Assembly: GCF_031834615.1 (NCBI RefSeq)
Contig: NZ_CP115543.1
Span: 124,001 to 188,000 of the forward strand
Direction: 5' to 3'
Length of the DNA stretch: 64,000 bases
Source: Stenotrophomonas aracearum
GTDB taxonomy: Bacteria > Pseudomonadota > Gammaproteobacteria > Xanthomonadales > Xanthomonadaceae
In this document: positions 46,362-55,686 of the stretch, in pieces
How the letters are laid out: every line of letters begins with the position of its first letter
Position numbering within the stretch: position 1 is the first letter of the stretch
The notes under the pieces: generated by a model
The model's input: the letters and a program-made list of their open reading frames with translations, nothing else
What the model was told of the DNA's origin: nothing
Database searches by the model: none
Position numbers and translations under genes: made by a program

Positions 46362-47242
46362 CGGCCAACCCCGGCGAGTGCGCGCAGCGGCGCATCCAGC
46401 GGCTGGTCGGTATGGGTCACCACATGCGCGATGCCGCCGCGCTGCAAGCGCGACTGCAGCAGGCGCTGGGCCTCGGCGAAGCGGGCCAGGTAGTCGTCGC
46501 GGATCGCACGGCCATCGCCGAGCAGCTCTTCACCGGTTTCCGGGTCGCGGAAACGGTGGCCGTCCTGGAACGGGAAGTCGCGTTCGTCGGCGGTGAGGAT
46601 CTGCACTTGCGCCACATCGCGGCGGGCGGCGGCCAGACGCTCCAGCAGCACGGTGCCGGCCTCGTCGAAGCCATCGCCCAGCGCGATGAGCATGTCGTTG
46701 GCCTGGACCCGCTCCCACACCGGCCGCAGCGCGTCCGTGGCAGGCCAGGCCCCGTGCGTACGCAGGCGGTGCAGCAGCAGGTGGATGCGGTCGCGTTGGC
46801 GCGCACCGCTGCCCGCCGGCACCAGCTGCACGCCCTCGCCATTGACGGCAATCAGGCCAAAACGGTCGCCCTGCTGCAGCGCCAGTTCGATGATGCAGGC
46901 TGCGACCGCGCTGGCATGGTCGAGCCGGGAAACGCCGGGCCGCGCACGGTCGGACTGGCCAGCCGATGCAGTGGCGTCGAGCAGGATCCAGATCGTGACG
47001 GGGCTCTCGCGCTCGGATTCGCGAACGAAGAAACGGTCCGACCGCGCATACAGTTTCCAGTCGATCTGGCGCAGCTCGTCACCAGGCTCGTACGCACGAT
47101 ACTGGGCGAATTCCAGGCCGGCGCCACGACTGCGGCTGGCATGCTGCCCGATGCCCTGCGCGCCCACGGCACGCCGCGGCAACAGGCGCAGCGCCTTCAG
47201 GCGGCTGCGCACATCGGCGGGAATGGCGATCGGGGCGTGCAT
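46358..47242 (-). CDS. DUF58 domain protein
   Basis: The 294-residue protein carries the DUF58 core RSRGAGLEFAQYRAYEPGDE followed by RQIDWKLYARSDRFFV, and a von Willebrand-like part with ILLDATASAG, which lacks a full MIDAS. It is the usual partner of MoxR ATPases. The start is 13 bases after moxR, and the stop overlaps the BatA-like ATG. Confidence 0.9.
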   Translation of the reverse strand: MHAPIAIPADVRSRLKALRLLPRRAVGAQGIGQHASRSRGAGLEFAQYRAYEPGDELRQIDWKLYARSDRFFVRESERESPVTIWILLDATASAGQSDRARPGVSRLDHASAVAACIIELALQQGDRFGLIAVNGEGVQLVPAGSGARQRDRIHLLLHRLRTHGAWPATDALRPVWERVQANDMLIALGDGFDEAGTVLLERLAAARRDVAQVQILTADERDFPFQDGHRFRDPETGEELLGDGRAIRDDYLARFAEAQRLLQSRLQRGGIAHVVTHTDQPLDAPLRALAGVGR

Positions 47243-47255
47243 GCGCGGTGCGGGA

Positions 47256-48242
47256 TCAGGCGGGGAACGGCACGGCCAGCAGCAGCGCAGCGATCACGTC
47301 GTCGGCGTTCTTCTGCTCGGCTTCAGCGGCGAACGACAACAGCAGGCGGTGGCGCATCACCGGCGCCATCAGCGCCTGCACGTCGTCGCGGGTGGCGGCA
47401 AAGCGACCCTGCAGCAGGGCACGTGCCTTGGCCGCCAGCACCAGCGACTGACCGGCACGCGGGCCGGCGCCCCACTTGATCCAGTGGTTCACCGCTGCGG
47501 GCGCACCTTCGCCCGGGCGACTGGCGCGGACCAGGCGGGTGATCCAGGTCAGCACGTCGTCGCTGACATGTACCTGGCGCACCGCAGCCTGCAGGGCCAG
47601 CACGTCTTCGGCGTGCATCACCTTGGGCACCGCACCACTGGCACTGCCGGTGGTCTGCACCAGGATGTCGCGCTCTTCCTGCTCGGTGGGGTAGTCCACC
47701 CGCACGTGCAGCAGGAAACGGTCCAGCTGCGCTTCGGGCAGCGGGTAGGTGCCGGCCTGTTCGATCGGGTTCTGCGTGGCCAGCACGAAGAACGGCGCGG
47801 GCAACGAATAGGTGGTGCCGGCATAGCTGACGGTACGCTCCTGCATCGCTTCCAGCAGCGCCGCCTGGGTCTTGGGCGGCGTGCGGTTGAGCTCGTCGGC
47901 CAGCAGCAGGTGGGTGAAGATCGGGCCCTGCTGGAAACGGAAGTGCCGGTGGCCGGTGCCATGGTCTTCCTCCAGCAGCTCGGTACCAAGGATGTCGCTG
48001 GGCATCAGGTCGGGGGTGAACTGCACGCGCCGGAACTGCAGTTCCAGCGCCTGCCCGAGCGAGCGCACCAGCAGGGTCTTGCCCAGCCCCGGCGCGCCTT
48101 CCAGCAGCACGTGGCCGCCGGCCAGCAGGCCGATCAGCAGCTGCTCCACCACGTCGTGCTGGCCGACCACGGCCTGGCCCAGCGCATCGCGCAGCGGCTG
48201 CAGCTTCTGGAGGAGGGCATCAATAGGACTGTCACTCTGCAT
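47256..48242 (-). CDS. MoxR-type AAA+ ATPase
   Basis: The 328-residue ATPase shows Walker A EGAPGLGKTLL, Walker B LLADELNRTPPKTQAALLEAM, sensor 1 ATQNPIEQAGTYPLPEAQ and the lid helices with arginines. MoxR proteins act as chaperones that mature or assemble partner complexes, here most likely the DUF58/BatA membrane complex encoded next to it. Confidence 0.95.
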   Translation of the reverse strand: MQSDSPIDALLQKLQPLRDALGQAVVGQHDVVEQLLIGLLAGGHVLLEGAPGLGKTLLVRSLGQALELQFRRVQFTPDLMPSDILGTELLEEDHGTGHRHFRFQQGPIFTHLLLADELNRTPPKTQAALLEAMQERTVSYAGTTYSLPAPFFVLATQNPIEQAGTYPLPEAQLDRFLLHVRVDYPTEQEERDILVQTTGSASGAVPKVMHAEDVLALQAAVRQVHVSDDVLTWITRLVRASRPGEGAPAAVNHWIKWGAGPRAGQSLVLAAKARALLQGRFAATRDDVQALMAPVMRHRLLLSFAAEAEQKNADDVIAALLLAVPFPA

Positions 48243-48264
48243 GGCGAACTCACAATAATCGACG

Positions 48265-48287
48265 GTAGAGCCACGCCCTGCGTGGCT
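48265..48287 (+). repeat. SMAG-type palindrome between DUF4159 and moxR
   Basis: GTAGAGCCACGCC opens and GCGTGGCT closes the element in the 61-base gap, inside a run of minus-strand genes. It may separate expression of the upstream and downstream halves. Confidence 0.85.
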
Positions 48288-48303
48288 GGAACAAGGAGCG
48301 AAA

Positions 48304-49005
48304 CTAGTTGTTCAACGCATACATCATGATGTTCACGCCGAATCGCGTGTTGTCTTCGGCAAGGAAACGCTTGTTGCGCCAGTCGTAGTCCCACTCGCAA
48401 CCGTAGTCCTTGTTGCTGTAGAGCACGCCCAGCCGGCCATCGACCTCGATGCCCTTCAGGTAATCGTGGACCAGGTCGTCGCCCCAGCCGTTGAGCTCGA
48501 AGCCGGTCGCCGGCGGGCCATCGGGAAACTTGAAGAAACTGCGGTACAGCGCATGCGTGTTGGGCAGCTTCTTCAACGCCGCCGGCCCGAACAGCTTGGC
48601 CATCTGTGCTTCGAACGACTTGGCGAACAGCCCGTCGATATCGTGGTTGCAGTCGTCCACGAACACGAACCCGCCATTGCGCACGTAGCGCACGAAGTTC
48701 TGCCGCTCGGCTGCGTTGAACTCCACCAGCTTGTGCCCGGCCAGGTAGCAGAACGGGGCGTCCAGCATGCGCGGGTCCGACAGCGCGATGACCCGCTCGG
48801 TGGGATCCACCCGCAACGTGGTGTAGTCGATCAGCGAGGTGATCAGGTTGGACGGCATGCGCGCGTCCACGTCCCAGTCGCCGGAGTCGTACTTGAGCCG
48901 GGTGAACCAGAAGTCGTAGCGCCCCGCCTGCGCGCGGGCGAACGAGGGCAGGGCCGCCAGGGCGGCCCCGCCCAACATCAACCGCAGGAACTGCGCGCGG
49001 TTCAT
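48304..49005 (-). CDS. DUF4159 domain protein, exported
   Basis: The 233-residue protein has a signal peptide (LMLGGAALAALPSFARAQ) and a DUF4159 domain: FWFTRLKYDSGDWDVDARMP, then YVRNGGFVFVDDCNHDIDG and FELNGWGDDLVHDYL. DUF4159 is often fused to or encoded beside BatA-type membrane proteins, which ties this gene to the MoxR operon. It lies 16 bases after the TldE-like gene. Confidence 0.87.
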   Translation of the reverse strand: MNRAQFLRLMLGGAALAALPSFARAQAGRYDFWFTRLKYDSGDWDVDARMPSNLITSLIDYTTLRVDPTERVIALSDPRMLDAPFCYLAGHKLVEFNAAERQNFVRYVRNGGFVFVDDCNHDIDGLFAKSFEAQMAKLFGPAALKKLPNTHALYRSFFKFPDGPPATGFELNGWGDDLVHDYLKGIEVDGRLGVLYSNKDYGCEWDYDWRNKRFLAEDNTRFGVNIMMYALNN

Positions 49006-49021
49006 TGCCGCACGCGCGCCA

Positions 49022-50356
49022 TCAGACCGCGTCGGACAGCGAGGTGAAGGTGAAGTCGCGCAGCTTCATCGGCGGAATCATCATCACGAAGCTGGACTCG
49101 TCACCGGCCACGCGCACCGGCTTGCCCAGCTCTTCGATGTTGTTGAGCATGATCACCGGCGACTCGTTGAAGCGGAAGTTCTTCACCGGGTACTTGATCT
49201 GGCCGTTCTCGATGTAGAAGGTGCCGTCGCGGGTCAGGCCGGTCAGCAGCACGGTCTGCGGGTCGACCATGCGGATGTACCAGGTGCGGGTGACCAGGAT
49301 GCCCTTCTGGGTGCCACGCACCAGATCGGCGGTGCTCTTGTCGCCACCGCTCATCAGCAGGTTGCCCGGGCTGGCGTTGGCGGTCTTGCCCTGCTTCTGC
49401 GCCCAGAAGCGCGAGTAGTCCAGGTTGGCGACCTTGCCGTTCTCGATGATGGCCAGCTTGTTGCGCGGCAGGCCCTGCTGGTCCCACGGCAGCACCGGCG
49501 CTTCCGGGTGCCACGGATCGGCGTACATGTTCACGCGCGGGTCGTAGACCTGCTCGCCAAGCTTGTTGCCGCCACCCTTCTTCGACAGGAAACTGCGGCC
49601 TTCGTCGGCCGAGCGCGCATCGAAGAAGTTCATCATGAAGCTGATCAGGCCGGCGGCAGCGGCCGGTTCCAGGATCACGGTGTACTTGCCCGGCTCCAGC
49701 GCCTTGGCTTCGGACGATTCGGTCGCCTTGCGCATGGCGATGCGGATGTCCTGGTCGGCCTTGAAGTCGTCGGCGTCCTTCAGGTTGCGACCGACCCAGC
49801 CCGAACCGCGGCCGTCTTCGGTGCGCACGGTGCAGGTGTAGTTGAAGTTGGTGGTGCGCTGGTAACCGAAGTTGCCATTGCTGTTGGCGGTGGCCTGGAA
49901 GCCCTGGCCGTCTTCCAGGAAGCCGGCGGCGATCAGGCCGTTGCCCCGGCACGGGGCGATCGAGTCAGCGGCCACCTTGGCGCGGAACGCCGGGTCGATG
50001 GCGGCGGTGGACTCGCTGAAGGTCGGGCTGGCGGTGTAGCTCTGCTTGCCGATGGCCGGCAGGAACTCCGGGTTTTCCGGGGCCAGGCGGGCCAGGTCTT
50101 CGGCGCGGCGGACCACGCGCTCCAGCGCCTTGTCGTCGAACTCGTTGATCGAGGCGGTGCCGACGCGCTTGCCGAAGGCCACCGTGACGGCCAGTTCGGT
50201 GTTGTCGACAACACCGCTGGTGGACACGTTGTTGAGCGCGAAACGGATGTTGCCGTCGATCGAGCCGGCCAGCACTGCGGTGGTTTCATCGGCCTTGGAC
50301 AGGGCGATGACCTTGTCGAGGATGGCCTTGGCCTGGGCTTCGGTGAAGATACTCAT
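49022..50356 (-). CDS. TldE/PmbA-like protein without signal peptide
   Basis: The 444-residue protein has the TldD/TldE fold with the TldE-like lack of a zinc HExxxH motif; the equivalent stretch has PGKYTVILEPAAAAGLISFM. It ends with ESSFVMMIPPMKLRDFTFTSL. In E. coli, TldD and TldE form a protease that trims peptides. Here it follows two TldD genes and is their likely partner, although it has no export signal. Confidence 0.85.
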   Translation of the reverse strand: MSIFTEAQAKAILDKVIALSKADETTAVLAGSIDGNIRFALNNVSTSGVVDNTELAVTVAFGKRVGTASINEFDDKALERVVRRAEDLARLAPENPEFLPAIGKQSYTASPTFSESTAAIDPAFRAKVAADSIAPCRGNGLIAAGFLEDGQGFQATANSNGNFGYQRTTNFNYTCTVRTEDGRGSGWVGRNLKDADDFKADQDIRIAMRKATESSEAKALEPGKYTVILEPAAAAGLISFMMNFFDARSADEGRSFLSKKGGGNKLGEQVYDPRVNMYADPWHPEAPVLPWDQQGLPRNKLAIIENGKVANLDYSRFWAQKQGKTANASPGNLLMSGGDKSTADLVRGTQKGILVTRTWYIRMVDPQTVLLTGLTRDGTFYIENGQIKYPVKNFRFNESPVIMLNNIEELGKPVRVAGDESSFVMMIPPMKLRDFTFTSLSDAV

Positions 50357-50377
50357 GGAATAAGGGCTCCTGACCGG

Positions 50378-52012
50378 TCAGCCGAGGCTGCGCGCGGTGT
50401 TGATGACGTTGATGCCGTTGAAGCGCGCGGTGGACGAGCCGTGCGAGACCGCCGAGACCTGGCCCGGCTGGCCCTTGCCGTCGAAGAACGAACCGCCCAG
50501 GCGGTAGTCGCGTTCGTCGGCCACGGCGCTGCAGGCGTTCCAGAACTCCGGCGTGCGGATCTGGTAGGCCACGTCCTCGAGCATGCGGGTGATCTGGCCG
50601 TTCTTGATCTCGTAGAACAGCTGGCCACCGAACTGCGCGTTGTAGCGCTGCTGGTCGATGGAGAACGAGCCGTCGCCGATGATGTAGATGCCGTTCTCCA
50701 CGTCCTTGATCATGTCGGCCACGCTCAGCGCGGTCTTGCCAGGCGCCATCGACACGTTGGCCATGCGCTGGAACTGCACGCTGGACCAGGAATCGGCATA
50801 GCAGCAGCCGTCCGACTCGGTCTTGCCCAGGATATGGGCCTGGTCGCGGATGGTCTGGTAATCCACCAGCTTGCCGTTGCTGATCAGGTCCCAGCGCTTG
50901 GTCTTGACGCCTTCATCGTCGTAGGCGACCGCGCCGAGGCTGCCCGGCTGGGTCTTGTCGGCGAAGATGTTGACCAGGTCGCTGCCGTACTGGAAATGCT
51001 GCTCGCGCTTGTCCAGGGTGGCGAAGCTGGTGCCGGCGTAGTTGGCTTCGTAGCCGAGCACGCGGTCCAGTTCCAGCGGGTGGCCGACCGACTCGTGGAT
51101 GGTCAGCCAGGTATGCGAGGGGTCCAGCACCAGGTCGTACTTGCCCGGCTTGACCGACGGCGCCTTGAGCTTCTCCTGCGCCTGCTTGGCCGCGGCGATG
51201 GCGTCTTCCTTCATGTCGTAGGAAGAACCGTAGTTGACCACGCCGTTCGGGGTGAGCACCTTGCCCGCCGCCGCGCCGTCCAGGTATTCGTAGCCCATGC
51301 CCATCGGCGCGGACAGGCCTTCGCGGGTGCGGAACTTGCCGCTGGCCTTGTCGATGGCGGTGACCGTCATCGGCGCCCAGATGCGGTGCACGTCCTGGTC
51401 GATGTAGGACCCGTCGGTGGAGGCGAAGTACTTCTGTTCGTTGACCAGGAACAGCATCGAGTTGACGAAGCTGGCGCCGGCGCCCATGGCTGCGGCGTTG
51501 ACGTCGAGCAGCAGGTCGACCTTGTCCTTGACCGGCACTTCCATCGCGTTCTTGCGGATCGGGGTCTTCCAGCTCACTTCGCCCACGCCGGGCGCGGCGG
51601 CCAGCTGCACCTTGGCGGTCTGCACACCGGCATTGGCTTTGGCGATGGCAGCGGCCTGCTGTGCGGCGCGGGCCACGTCGGTGGGGCTGAGCTGGTTGGT
51701 AGCGGCAAAGCCCCAGGCGCCGTTGACGATCACGCGGATGCCTACACCGGTGGACTCGGTGTTGACCACGTTCTGCACCTTGTCTTCGCGGGTGATCACG
51801 AACTGGCGCAGGTAGCGGCCGATGCGCACGTCGCAGTAGGTGGCGCCGGCCTGGCGGGCAGAGGCCAGTGCGGCGTCGGCCAGGCGCTTCTTCAGCGCCG
51901 GGTCGAGCGTGCTCTGCAGCTGCTCGGCGGCGATCGCCCTGCCAAAGAACGACGGCACGATCAGGCCGCCAGCAGTAAGCCCGGTCAGGGCAAGGAAGTC
52001 ACGTCTTTGCAA
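50378..52012 (-). CDS. TldD-type metalloprotease with Tat signal (copy 1)
   Basis: The 544-residue protein has a twin-arginine signal (QRRDFLALTGLTAGGLIVP) and an active-site HExxxH motif (HESVGHPLELDRVLGYE). A further conserved cysteine is in SDGCCYADSWSSVQ. Classical TldD is cytoplasmic, so a Tat signal is unusual. The TTG start at 52010-52012 is backed by GGAGAG upstream. It closely resembles the upstream copy, a clear tandem duplication. Confidence 0.88.
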   Translation of the reverse strand: MQRRDFLALTGLTAGGLIVPSFFGRAIAAEQLQSTLDPALKKRLADAALASARQAGATYCDVRIGRYLRQFVITREDKVQNVVNTESTGVGIRVIVNGAWGFAATNQLSPTDVARAAQQAAAIAKANAGVQTAKVQLAAAPGVGEVSWKTPIRKNAMEVPVKDKVDLLLDVNAAAMGAGASFVNSMLFLVNEQKYFASTDGSYIDQDVHRIWAPMTVTAIDKASGKFRTREGLSAPMGMGYEYLDGAAAGKVLTPNGVVNYGSSYDMKEDAIAAAKQAQEKLKAPSVKPGKYDLVLDPSHTWLTIHESVGHPLELDRVLGYEANYAGTSFATLDKREQHFQYGSDLVNIFADKTQPGSLGAVAYDDEGVKTKRWDLISNGKLVDYQTIRDQAHILGKTESDGCCYADSWSSVQFQRMANVSMAPGKTALSVADMIKDVENGIYIIGDGSFSIDQQRYNAQFGGQLFYEIKNGQITRMLEDVAYQIRTPEFWNACSAVADERDYRLGGSFFDGKGQPGQVSAVSHGSSTARFNGINVINTARSLG

Positions 52013-52117
52013 GGCAGCTCTCCACGTCGGTGTGGGGGTGGCAGGAACAGCGGGTGATTGATTCTTGCGGGCGCAGCGGTCCAGCGGTAGTGACGTTTGG
52101 CACGGTGGCCCGGGCGG

Positions 52118-53746
52118 TCAGCCCAGGCTGCGTGCGGTGTTGATGATGTTGATGCCATCGAAGCGGGTGGTGGACGAACCGTGCGACACCGCCGACACCT
52201 GGCCGGGCTGGCCCTTGCCGTCGAAGAACGAACCGCCGAAGCGGAAGTCGCGCTCGTCACAGATCGCGCTGCAGGCATTCCAGAACTCCGGCGTACGGAT
52301 CTGGTACGCCGCGTCTTCGACCATGCCGGCGATCTGCCCGTTCCTGATCTGGTAGTACAGCTGCCCACCGAACTGCGCGTTGAAGCGCTGCTGGTCGATG
52401 GAGTACGACCCGCGGCCGTGGATGTAGATGCCGTTCTCCACGTCCTTGATCATGTCGGCCACGCTCAGCGGGGTCCTGCCCGGCGCCAGCGAGACGTTGG
52501 CCATGCGCTGGAACTGCACGCTGGACCAGGAATCGGCATAGCTGCAGCCATGCGATTCGGTTTCGCCCAGCAGGTGCACCTCATCGCGGGTGGCCTGGTA
52601 GTTGACCAGGATGCCGTCCTTGACCAGGTCCCAGCGCTTGGTCTTGACCCCTTCATCGTCGTAGCCCACCGCGCCCAGGCTGCCCGGCGCGGTCTTGTCG
52701 GCGAAGAAGTTGACCCGCTCGCTGCCCCAGCGGTAGCCGGCGTCGCGCTTGTCCAGGGTGGCGAAGCTGGTGCCGGCGTAGTTGGCTTCGTAGCCGAGCA
52801 CGCGGTCCAGCTCCAGCGGGTGGCCGACGTTCTCGTGGATGGTCAGGAACAGGTTCGACGGGTCCAGCACCAGGTCATACTTGCCCGGCTTGACCGAGGG
52901 CGCCTTGAGCTTCTCGCGGGCATGCCGCGCGGCGGCGATGGCGTCTTCCACCGGGTCGTAGGAATCGCGGTAGGCGGTGATGCCACCGGGCAGCTGGATC
53001 TTGCCGCTGGCGTCGCCGTCGAGGAATTCGTAACCCATGCCCATCGGCGAGGACAGCCCGGCGCGGGTGCGAAACTTGCCGGTGGTCTTGTCGATGGCGG
53101 TGGCGGTGAACGGCAGCCAGATCCGGTGCACGTCCTGGTCGATGAACGAGCCGTCGCTGGAGGCGAAGTACTTCTGCTCGTTGACCAGGAACAGGGTGGA
53201 GTTGATGAAGTCGGCACCGGCGTTGATCGCGGCCGCATTCAGGCTGAGCAGCAGTTCGACCTTGTCCTGGATCGGCACCGCCATCGCGTTCTTGCGGATC
53301 GGCGTCTTCCAGCTCACATCGCCCACCCCGGTCACCGGGGCCAGCTGCACGGGGCGGGTCTGGATGCTGGCATTGGCACGGGCGATGGCCGCAGCCTGCT
53401 CGACGGCGGCCAGGATCGCGGCCGGGGTCTGCTGGTGGGTGGCGGCGAAACCCCACGCGCCATTGACGATGACGCGCACGCCAATGCCGGACGACTCGCT
53501 GTTGGTGACGTTCCGCACCCGCGCTTCGCGGGTGATCACGGCCTGGTTGAGGTAGCGGCCGATGCGCACGTCGCAGTAGCTGGCGCCGGCCCGCTTGGCG
53601 GCGCCCAGCGCGGCCTCGGCCAGGGCCTTGTTGCGGGTCGCGTTGGCCGGCTCGAGCAGCTGCTCGGCGGCGATCGCACGGGAATACGGCAGCATCAGGC
53701 CGGCAAGGCCCATGCCGGACAGGGTCAGAAACTCACGGCGTTGCAC
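52118..53746 (-). CDS. TldD-type metalloprotease with Tat signal (copy 2)
   Basis: The 542-residue paralogue has its own twin-arginine signal (QRREFLTLSGMGLAGLMLP) and HENVGHPLE for zinc. Long blocks match copy 1, such as LDRVLGYEANYAGTSFATLD and ADSWSSVQFQRMANVS. The GTG at 53744-53746 is chosen because it begins the Tat signal; the frame is open further upstream but without a signal-like sequence. It is the first gene of the minus-strand series. Confidence 0.88.
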   Translation of the reverse strand: MQRREFLTLSGMGLAGLMLPYSRAIAAEQLLEPANATRNKALAEAALGAAKRAGASYCDVRIGRYLNQAVITREARVRNVTNSESSGIGVRVIVNGAWGFAATHQQTPAAILAAVEQAAAIARANASIQTRPVQLAPVTGVGDVSWKTPIRKNAMAVPIQDKVELLLSLNAAAINAGADFINSTLFLVNEQKYFASSDGSFIDQDVHRIWLPFTATAIDKTTGKFRTRAGLSSPMGMGYEFLDGDASGKIQLPGGITAYRDSYDPVEDAIAAARHAREKLKAPSVKPGKYDLVLDPSNLFLTIHENVGHPLELDRVLGYEANYAGTSFATLDKRDAGYRWGSERVNFFADKTAPGSLGAVGYDDEGVKTKRWDLVKDGILVNYQATRDEVHLLGETESHGCSYADSWSSVQFQRMANVSLAPGRTPLSVADMIKDVENGIYIHGRGSYSIDQQRFNAQFGGQLYYQIRNGQIAGMVEDAAYQIRTPEFWNACSAICDERDFRFGGSFFDGKGQPGQVSAVSHGSSTTRFDGINIINTARSLG

Positions 53747-53859
53747 AGCTGGCGATTCCCCGGGAACGATCAGCCTTCGACTGTCGTTTGCGACCCGGTG
53801 CTGGCACAAGTGACTGCGGTCATGGTTGGATGTGCGCTGACCCGACATTTCCAATCGTC

Positions 53860-54477
53860 ATGAGCCAACAACGCTGGTCCGAGGCCTGCGAGCGCAACCG
53901 CGACCCGATCCTGGCCGTGCTGCGCCGATACCTGCATGACCGCCACCGGGTGCTGGAGATCGGCAGCGGCACCGGGCAGCATGCGGCGTACTTCGCCGAA
54001 CACCTGCCGCACCTGCTGTGGCAGGCGAGCGACCATCCGGATTACCTAGGGGGTATTGCCGAGCGGCTGGAAGAGGCCGCGTTGCCCAACGCGCCAGCAC
54101 CGTGGCCGCTGCAGGCGGAGCTGGCGCCGGTACGGGGGCTGGCGCCGTTGCCGGATGCGTTTGAGCGCTTCGACGCCGTGTTCAGTGCCAACACCCTGCA
54201 CATCATGGGCTGGCCGCAGGTGGAGGCCTTCTTCGCTGGCCTGCCGGCGGTGATGGCCGAAGGTGCCCTGCTGTGTGTGTATGGGCCCTTCAACTACAGC
54301 GGCAGCTATAGCAGCGACAGCAACCGGCAGTTCGATGCCTGGCTGAAGGCGCGTGATCCGGAATCGGGGATCCGCGATGCCGAAGCGGTGGATGCGTTGG
54401 CATCGGCACAGGGGTTGGGGTTGGTGGAGGATTTCGCCATGCCGGCCAACAATCGGCTGCGGATCTGGGGTCGATGA
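53860..54477 (+). CDS. DUF938 SAM-dependent methyltransferase-like protein
   Basis: The 205-residue protein is a class I methyltransferase fold with VLEIGSGTGQHAAYFA as the SAM motif, and the family's SANTLHIMGWPQVEAFF and LCVYGPFNYSG. The substrate is unknown. The ATG at 53860 gives the standard N-terminus (MSQQRWSEACERNRDPI). It is divergent from the TldD series, and its TGA overlaps a SMAG element. Confidence 0.88.
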   Translation: MSQQRWSEACERNRDPILAVLRRYLHDRHRVLEIGSGTGQHAAYFAEHLPHLLWQASDHPDYLGGIAERLEEAALPNAPAPWPLQAELAPVRGLAPLPDAFERFDAVFSANTLHIMGWPQVEAFFAGLPAVMAEGALLCVYGPFNYSGSYSSDSNRQFDAWLKARDPESGIRDAEAVDALASAQGLGLVEDFAMPANNRLRIWGR

Positions 54478-54497
54478 CACGCATGGCGTGTCACTAC
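54476..54497 (-). repeat. SMAG-type palindrome between convergent genes
   Basis: GACACGC / GCGTGTC arms with header CTAC at 54494-54497; the first bases overlap the TGA of the methyltransferase gene. The junction faces the hipA remnant. Confidence 0.85.
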
Positions 54498-54511
54498 GCG
54501 CTTGCGTAACG

Positions 54512-55686
54512 CTAATGACCTGCATCGAACTGCCGGAGGCAGCGCTGGCAGCTACTGCTGATTTCCGCCAGAAGCTGATCCAGCACGCTGTGATCAATAC
54601 CCTCACTGACCATAAGGTCGCGCTGCTGTTCCGCGACGCCGGGCAGGTGCAGGCACATGCTGGCGATCACAGTGAGCGCTTCGTCCACATCCAACCGAAT
54701 GGCGGTTGCCGTTGCGCGCCAGTCGTTGAGCGTGATGTCCCACCATCGGTAGTGGCTTCCCACCTTCATTGCCAGCTTGAGCTTGCGTTTCTGCAGTTGG
54801 GGGTAGGGCAGTGCGCTGGAGATGTCATACAGCGGCGCCAGGCGAACCTCGCCGGAGCCCCCGAACAACAGTGAGTAGTTCTTTGCGTGGGCGTCGGTAC
54901 CTCCGATCAAATAGTTGAAGACAAGTGCCCGGAAAAGCATCTCCACGTCACGGCGAGGCTGGCTGGCGCTGTCCCACAATACTCTGGCGAGTGCTTCGGC
55001 GCCGGGCCCGCCCTGGTTCTGGTACTTGATCTGCGGCATCACTCCCAGTGCCTGGCAGAAGTCCTCCTGGTGCACACGCGCCCAACCTGCATCCGTACGC
55101 ACTCTGTCATAGCGCTCCACGGAAATTGCGGTCTCGCTACCCAGTGCAAGCCGATCCGACTGCGCGGTTGGCATCCCCATGGCGCGTGCCAACCGCAGGC
55201 AGAACATTTCGTTTTCTACGAAGCCACTGTAGTCGGCACTGGGGGGTTTCAGGATATGGGTGGTGGGAATGCGTCCGCTGGGAACAGCCCAGCCATCGTC
55301 CAATCGGAGCAGCGCAATCTTTGCCTGTGCGCCTGCGAGGCTGAAATGGCCGATATCGCCCAGCCAGTGCCCCGTACCGACATCGTGACGAACCTGGGCG
55401 AGTCGGCTTGCGACCTCCTCGTCGGTCAGCGGCTCGATACCGTCGGCGTCCCCTGAGAGTACTTCCGGCAGACGCTCGGCGGTGACGAACTGGACCGCAC
55501 CGGCGCAGTCTTCACCCACGTGGGCCAGCAGCGCAACGGGATTACGCGGCGAAACGTGGAAGCGTGCACCCCACCCGTGCAGTGTGTTGTCGTTGTCGGG
55601 CAGCAGGCCCCAGATGACTGCCGCAACGGTCGCCGACGCGTGGGTGTCGCGGTCTGCCTGCCCTGCATCAGCACGTGCAGCATCAT
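54512..55686 (-). pseudogene. hipA: hipA toxin kinase, disrupted near its start
   Basis: The kinase core is intact in one frame: FSLAGAQAKI (ATP loop), HQEDFCQALG, NYLIGGTDAHAKNYSLL with the catalytic Asp, and LAPLYDISSALPYP. The proper start is the ATG at 55684-55686, which overlaps the hipB TGA. From it the product reads MMLHVLMQGRQ, the usual HipA beginning, but then runs in a wrong frame to a stop at 55426. The correct frame resumes with THASATVAAVIWGLLPDN. About 40-50 residues of the N-subdomain 1 are missing at that point, with a frame change. Full-length toxin cannot be made without frameshifting. Confidence 0.75.

Noticed and set aside
49508..53863. Long plus-strand frames (849 and 588 codons) across the TldD genes
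   Set aside because: The two frames resemble one another only because the TldD genes beneath them are duplicated; there is no independent coding evidence.
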